Assembly (NCBI RefSeq): GCF_024734895.1
Contig: NZ_CP091430.1
Coordinates: 6,218,501-6,282,500 of the forward strand
Source: Paenibacillus spongiae
GTDB lineage: Bacteria; Bacillota; Bacilli; Paenibacillales; Paenibacillaceae
DNA: 64,000 nt
Direction of reading: 5' to 3'
Within the stretch, counting starts at the first letter, position 1. Each line of letters begins with the position of its first letter. The notes under the pieces were generated by a model. It had not been told where the DNA came from, ran no database searches, and saw only the letters and a list, made by a program, of their open reading frames with translations. The position numbers were made by a program, and so were the translations under genes. Positions 60,143-64,000 of the stretch are shown here, in pieces.

Positions 60143-60237
60143 AAAACTGCCCGTTAGCGTAATAAAAAATGGAGCAGCTGCAAGGTGCAGACTGCTCCAT
60201 GGTGCATAAAACTTACGTTCCCGATAGCTTAACGAAG
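60143..60237. repeat. HR repeat copy 25
   Basis: AACTGCCCGTTAGCGTAATA - TGGAGCAGCTGCAAGGTGCA GACTGCTCCA - AACTTACGTTCCCGATAG. Confidence 0.85.
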
Positions 60238-60242
60238 TTACT

Positions 60243-60819
60243 TCACTTTTTTTCGTAACCCACTACTTTTCCATTGATATCCTGTATTTTGAATAGTCCA
60301 GCTGTTTGACTGTCATTGAATCCTCTCCAACGCACGTCTGCCAGAATATAGTATTGATTTTGGCTCAATGTGACAGGCTCCCAGGAATCATTATTATCTG
60401 TGGATGGATCGTCTCCATAAAAGGTATCCAGCTTTTTTATTATCAATATAAACTTGCCCCTTATCAATACTCACCGTTTCGCCAGGAAGACCCACGATTC
60501 TAGCTATATCAGTTTCTTGGTCTTTCTGGTCCTTGGTTTTGAAAACAACAATATCCCCTCTAGAAATACTGTGTTTATCATAATATATTATGTCTACTAA
60601 AACTTCGTTGCCCATACCAAAAGGATGAGGATGGCTATATCCATTAGATAACATACCATCCGTGTTTACTTTCATCTTCGATAATGATGAATCAGGGTTT
60701 TCTATAGGTTTAATCTTTTCTTCTGTCACGGTGTCAGAAATGGTTTCAGTACATGCATTTAAAATCAAAACAAGGATCAGAACAAAACCAACTGTTTTTA
60801 ATAACCTCAAACACTTCAC
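60243..60819 (-). pseudogene. Signal-peptidase-I-like lipoprotein, frameshifted, catalytic residues absent
   Basis: The N-part has lipobox LILNACT and an S26 fold core (GNEVLVDIIYYDKHSISRGD, IVVFKTKDQ, DIARIVGLPGETVSIDKGQV). It leaves frame at YIDNKK because of a run of six A's (60432-60437). The continuation one frame over, LDTFYGDDPSTDNNDSWEPV to KVVGYEKK, completes the family C-terminus (stop 60243). In signal peptidases the Ser is in a SMxP motif and the Lys in KRVIG; here the positions read DGMLS and ARIVG. So even an intact form would lack both catalytic residues. Confidence 0.7.
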
Positions 60820-60917
60820 CCTTTCTTGTTAACGCGAATAAGGAAAACAGAATCATGGTCCTGATCCACTGGCCCCCCCTTAGAGATTCCCTATTGGCAT
60901 AATAACACATATTGGAA

Positions 60918-61012
60918 ATATCCTGCCCGTTTGCTTAATGAAAAAGGAGCAGCTGCCGCGGCGATCTGCTCCCTGGATCGTTCAACTATCGTTCTCCGAT
61001 AGCTTAACAAGC
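60918..61012. repeat. HR repeat copy 26
   Basis: TATCCTGCCCGTTTGCTTAA - GGAGCAGCTGCCGCGGCGAT CTGCTCC - CGTTCAACTATCGTTCTCCG ATAG. Nearly identical to copy 5, 39 kb away. Confidence 0.88.
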
Positions 61013-61019
61013 GTTGGAC

Positions 61020-61283
61020 CTAATCCTTTTTAAAATATTCAACTACTAATACAATAAAGCCAAGAATAAACAACACAATACCCACAATGAACGGGAAACC
61101 TAAAAATAAGCTATTCACTTCATTGTTCCCCATAGGTTCATTCGTACCAAAAATAGCAAACCATAACTTCGAACCTCTCCATGCGGTGATACTTGGTACA
61201 TGTAAGGCGGCGAGAATTAAAATAACTAAACATATCAAAGCCCCGCTACTAAAAAGTAATCCACCTATTATTGTCCTTTTCAC
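61020..61283 (-). CDS. Small two-helix membrane protein
   Basis: 87 residues, two helices (IGGLLFSSGALICLVILILA; FPFIVGIVLFILGFIVLVVE). No family recognised. Confidence 0.6.
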   Translation of the reverse strand: MKRTIIGGLLFSSGALICLVILILAALHVPSITAWRGSKLWFAIFGTNEPMGNNEVNSLFLGFPFIVGIVLFILGFIVLVVEYFKKD

Positions 61284-61357
61284 TAAGACCCTCCATTCGG
61301 CATTAGTTCACACTACAGTTATAATAAATATATCATTTCCAATAGGAGGTAATCACC

Positions 61358-61371
61358 ACTATCCTGCCCGT
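61358..61371. repeat. HR repeat copy 27 (left end), occupied by the IS
   Basis: ACTATCCTGCCCGT, then the left end of the complete element. The right flank after the element is TTAGCCACTC. Confidence 0.7.
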
Positions 61372-61372
61372 T

Positions 61373-61560
61373 CGTATTATGAAGTTAGCCAGTTTTTACT
61401 GGTTGACCTCTTTTGTTTTAAGGGGTTTAGTTACGGTAGCCGGGGTAGAACGTCTCTGCCCGTGGGGCTTGACCCCGTGCGCTAAACTGTTCACCCCCTA
61501 CTTGTAGAAACATGTTTGAGGCTGGTTGAGACAACGATCTCGAATAACAAGCGAAGCTAT
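61373..61560 (+). ncRNA. Candidate bridge RNA of the IS110 element
   Basis: Order seen: hairpin CCAGT-TTTT-ACTGG (61389-61402); outer stem GTTTAG (from about 61425) with CTAAAC (61482-61487); CTGCCCGT (61456-61463), identical to the left target at 61364-61371; hairpin GGGG-CTTGA-CCCC; GCTAAAC (61481-61487), reverse complement of GTTTAGC at the right junction (62948-62954); then GGCTGGTT (61520-61527), matching the element's right end; then a GAG...CTC hairpin. Known bridge RNAs have exactly this loop order. Ends of the transcript are a guess, and a right-donor guide was not convincingly found. Confidence 0.6.
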
Positions 61561-61621
61561 GACACTGCAAGATTGGATTAGGGGCTTCCGGCAAATACAT
61601 CAAACGAAGGTGATACATCAA

Positions 61622-62827
61622 ATGAATCCAGTTATCGGCCTGGATATTGCCAAGGGAGAAAGTCAGGGCCAAGCTTTCTTAGATAAAGGCCAGCCGTACG
61701 GTAAGAGCTTTACCGTCCATCATACCCACGAAGGATTGGAAGCCTTCTACTCGTTTTTAAAGCTCGTTGAGGAAGAAACCGAGCAGCAACCGATGATTAT
61801 CCTGGAGTCTACAGGTCATTACCATCTCCCTGTCACTCGGTTCCTAGAGGATCACAACTTCCTATTCGTTGTGGTTAATCCGATCCTGTCTTATCAGGCT
61901 AAGAAGTCATCGAGCTTGCGCAAGGTGAAGACTGATGCGGTAGATGCCTACGCCCTCTGTGAACTTTTCTACAAAGAAGACTTTGAGCATCACAAAACAA
62001 GAGGCGTTCAGTTGTTAAACCTGCGAAACTTAACGAGGCAGCACGATGCGGTAACCGGTTTATACATTCAAATTAAACTGCAGTTCCAAGCCGTTTTGGA
62101 TCAGGTGTTTCCTGAATACAGGGGTGTTTTTGGGGATTTACATTCTGCGGTGGCGTTAAAGACTTTATTGGAGTTTCCGACTTCTGATGCCGTGCTGAGA
62201 ACTGGTAAAGCAAAAATATCGGAGAAGATTGCATCCCTATGTATGCGCCGGTCCGAACGCTGGGCAATGGAAAAGGCTGAAGCCTTACTGGCCGCGGCTG
62301 AACGGAATCCCTTCCGTAAGGCGCCATTCCAGAGCCATCTGATTAGCCTTGAGATGTACGTCAGCATGCTGCTTCATTACCGAGAGCATCTCAGCGCCCT
62401 AGAAAAGCAAATGAATGCCCTCGCTAATGATATTGAAGAATATCAGATTATCCAATCGATCCCCGGTATCGGAGAAAAAATCGCGGCAACGATTATTTCG
62501 GAAATCGGTGAAATCGATCGGTTTAATCACCCAATGAAGCTGGTCGCCTTCGCCGGTGTGGACCCGAGTGTTCATATCTCCGGGAAGTTTACGGCTACAA
62601 TTAACCGAATCACAAAACGTGGATCCAGCAGACTGCGTCACACCCTATTCTTAGCCGTACTCTGTAGCTTACGACGCTCCGGCATTAAGAAGATGAAGGC
62701 TTTTTACGATAAGAAGATTGCCGATGGAAAGCCGCACAAGGTTGCAATGATCGCCTGTGTGAACAAGATGTTTCATTGGATATTTGCGCTGCTTAAACGC
62801 AAGGAAACCTTCCTCGACTTGGCCTAG
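61622..62827 (+). CDS. IS110-family DEDD transposase/recombinase
   Basis: The start is ATG 61622 (GAAGGTGAT upstream); the frame is open to 61526, but that part overlaps the RNA region. 401 residues. DEDD RuvC-like domain: GLDIAKGES (Asp), ILESTGHYH (Glu), KVKTDAVDAY (Asp, Asp). Transposase_20 domain with IQSIPGIGEKIAATIISEIG and AFAGVDPSVHISGKF; the serine typical of the catalytic C-domain is plausibly in HISGKF or RGSSRLRH. Acts with its bridge RNA to insert the circular element. Confidence 0.92.
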   Translation: MNPVIGLDIAKGESQGQAFLDKGQPYGKSFTVHHTHEGLEAFYSFLKLVEEETEQQPMIILESTGHYHLPVTRFLEDHNFLFVVVNPILSYQAKKSSSLRKVKTDAVDAYALCELFYKEDFEHHKTRGVQLLNLRNLTRQHDAVTGLYIQIKLQFQAVLDQVFPEYRGVFGDLHSAVALKTLLEFPTSDAVLRTGKAKISEKIASLCMRRSERWAMEKAEALLAAAERNPFRKAPFQSHLISLEMYVSMLLHYREHLSALEKQMNALANDIEEYQIIQSIPGIGEKIAATIISEIGEIDRFNHPMKLVAFAGVDPSVHISGKFTATINRITKRGSSRLRHTLFLAVLCSLRRSGIKKMKAFYDKKIADGKPHKVAMIACVNKMFHWIFALLKRKETFLDLA

Positions 62828-62949
62828 AGTACCACTTCATGTAAAACCTTCCATTTAAACAATGGAGGGTTATTTGGTATGCACATATATTAGTATAGCA
62901 TCATCTACTCAAGTTTTTATTGAAAAATCTTGACAAGATATTAGCTGGT

Positions 62950-63207
62950 TTAGCCACTCATGCAGCGCAAGAAACAGCGCTGCACCACAGAGGATGAAAA
63001 TAAAAATGCCGTCAATAATGCTACTACGGCTGGGAGAAGAAGGTCGATCAACTATGGTGCGTTTAGAGCCCATCCGTTAGTCTGACTCCGACGACCACGG
63101 TGCATCACAGAATGTCGCTCCCCTTTGGGGAAGCACTCATGGTAGATTAATCCTATTTGGTTTGTTGCACCAGCTCCAATTACAGAGCCGTAGAAAGGAA
63201 TCTTTCA
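62950..63207. other. Junction and left end of a second IS110-family element
   Basis: Contains CAGCGC...GCGCTG near 62970 and CGCTCCCCTTTGGGGAAGC at about 63115, the kind of hairpins found ahead of IS110-type genes. It also has CATCCGTTAGTCTGA at 63071. The exact left boundary is not visible. Confidence 0.4.
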
Positions 63208-64000
63208 ATGGATGTTCTCATTGAACGCGCATGTGGAATGGATGTTCATAAAGACTCTATTACTGCATGTGTGATGACACCTGAAGGAAAGGAGATTTGT
63301 ACGTTTCCTACTAAAACAGTCTTTCTGTTGCAACTGATCGACTGGATTAAAGACCACGGATGTTCTCATGTCGCGATGGAGAGTACAGGCGTTTTTTGGA
63401 AGCCAATTGTTAACCTCTTAGAAGCTGAAGACATTGAGTTTTTAGTCGTGAACGCCCAGCATATGAAGGCACTTCCAGGACGTAAAACCGATGTCAAAGA
63501 CGCGGAGTGGATCGCCCAACTCCTTCGCCACGGACTTCTGAAAGCTAGTTTTATTCCAAACCGAACCCAACGAGAACTCCGGGAATTAGTTCGGTACCGT
63601 CGAAGCATCATTGAAGAACGTGCCAGACAGCACAATCGAATTCAAAAGGTTTTAGAAGGCGCAAACATCAAACTCGGATCCGTTGTTTCCGATATTATGG
63701 GCGTCTCATCTAAAGATATGCTTCGAGCAATTGCAGATGGCGAAGACGATCCTGGGAAACTAGCAAACCTGGCTCAACGCTCACTGAAAAAGAGGAAATC
63801 CGAACTAGAACTGGCTCTACGAGGCTACGTAAACCCCCATCAGCGCTTAATGATCAAAACCATTCTAACTCACATCGATTTTCTGTCGGAACAAATTCAA
63901 ATGTTAGATCAAGAGGTTGCCCAGAGAGTTAGCTCATTTCAGGAAGATGTAGAACGTCTGGACTCCATACCTGGTATAGCTCCTCGAATGGCGGAACAGA
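63208..64000 (+). CDS. Second IS110-family transposase, cut by window edge
   Basis: ATG 63208 with GAAAGGAA upstream; 264 residues visible. DEDD residues in CGMDVHKDSI, VAMESTGVFW and GRKTDVKDAEWIAQLL; the frame runs past 64000 in DSIPGIAPRMAEQ at the start of the Transposase_20 domain. Clearly a different subfamily from the element at 61622. Confidence 0.93.
   Translation, partial: MDVLIERACGMDVHKDSITACVMTPEGKEICTFPTKTVFLLQLIDWIKDHGCSHVAMESTGVFWKPIVNLLEAEDIEFLVVNAQHMKALPGRKTDVKDAEWIAQLLRHGLLKASFIPNRTQRELRELVRYRRSIIEERARQHNRIQKVLEGANIKLGSVVSDIMGVSSKDMLRAIADGEDDPGKLANLAQRSLKKRKSELELALRGYVNPHQRLMIKTILTHIDFLSEQIQMLDQEVAQRVSSFQEDVERLDSIPGIAPRMAEQ

Larger units (their letters stand above)
61372..62949 (+). 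mobile_element. Complete IS110-group element
   Basis: About 1.58 kb. Left flank CTGCCC-GT, right flank GT-TTAGC: a GT core is shared by both junctions and there is no other target duplication or terminal inverted repeat, as in IS110. A ~250-base non-coding left end precedes the transposase, the IS110-group arrangement. The right end GCTGGT and ~120 bases beyond the stop are shared with the copy at 23162. Confidence 0.88.

Noticed and set aside
20515..61012. HR units as a CRISPR array
   Set aside because: Copies are hundreds to thousands of bases apart with genes between them, and there are no cas genes.
20515..61371. HR units as integron attC sites
   Set aside because: The layout of single genes plus repeats suggests it, but attC starts with RYYYAAC and ends with GTTRRRY, whereas the HR hairpin starts with GTTAG and ends with CTAAC, and the CCCGTTAG ends are direct repeats. 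No integron integrase is in the window.
61526..61621. Upstream extension of the IS110 transposase
   Set aside because: It overlaps the proposed donor loop of the bridge RNA; transposases of this family start near the GLDIAKG segment, as ATG 61622 does.

Overview
The window looks like a Paenibacillus-type chromosome (Firmicutes, Paenibacillaceae). Genes carry strong AAGGAGG-type ribosome binding sites and frequent TTG/GTG starts. The gene content is typical of that group: two LuxR/OmpR-type two-component loci, Amj, a HupE/UreJ-like protein, copper-amine-oxidase stalk-domain and PHP secreted proteins, and an alpha-CTD-like zinc-ribbon protein. All family names below come from reading the translations; no database search was run.

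Layout. 1-6.3 kb: an NmrA-like oxidoreductase and a hemerythrin-like protein overlap by ATGA. Next come a large LuxR-type ATPase regulator and, divergent from it, a PEP-utilising-enzyme C-terminal half whose nucleotide-binding partner survives only as a stub. 6.3-13 kb: secreted and membrane proteins. 13-19 kb: GNAT, hybrid cluster protein with an FNR/CRP-type palindrome, Amj, an unrecognised aaRS-like protein and a phosphotransferase. 19-25 kb: first run of single minus-strand accessory genes separated by hairpin repeats. 25.6-28.8 kb: a NarL-type two-component pair and divergent membrane/lipoprotein genes. 29-33.7 kb: more repeat-separated genes, plus TnpB and IS110 debris. 33.7-45.8 kb: M28 peptidase with an OmpR-type pair; a propeller protein, kinase and regulator facing a VanY-type lipoprotein; a PQQ-like propeller; Cu/Zn SOD; NlpC/P60. 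46-61.3 kb: about fifteen unrelated genes, nearly all on the minus strand, mostly one per hairpin repeat. 61.4-64 kb: a complete IS110-group element and the start of a second IS110-family transposase.

The unifying feature is a dispersed repeat family (called HR here, about 27 full or partial copies). A unit is a left motif CTGCCCGTTAG, a GC-rich hairpin whose stem sequence varies but stays complementary, and a right motif TCGTTCCCGTTAG. In the minus direction many of these hairpins end in a T-run and probably terminate the gene upstream of them.

The most interesting observation is that IS110-type elements sit in these motifs. The non-coding left end of the complete element (61372-61621) can be read as a bridge RNA. 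It contains CTGCCCGT, identical to the left target flank, then a hairpin, then GCTAAAC, the reverse complement of the right flank GTTTAGC. It also contains GCTGGTT, matching the element's own right end. A solo left end at 33592-33736 sits in the other HR motif (GTTCCCGT), and its aligned guide position reads GTTCCCCT, so guide and target change together. This suggests an RNA-guided IS110 lineage that uses the host's own intergenic repeats as landing sites. The inference rests on short matches read by eye.
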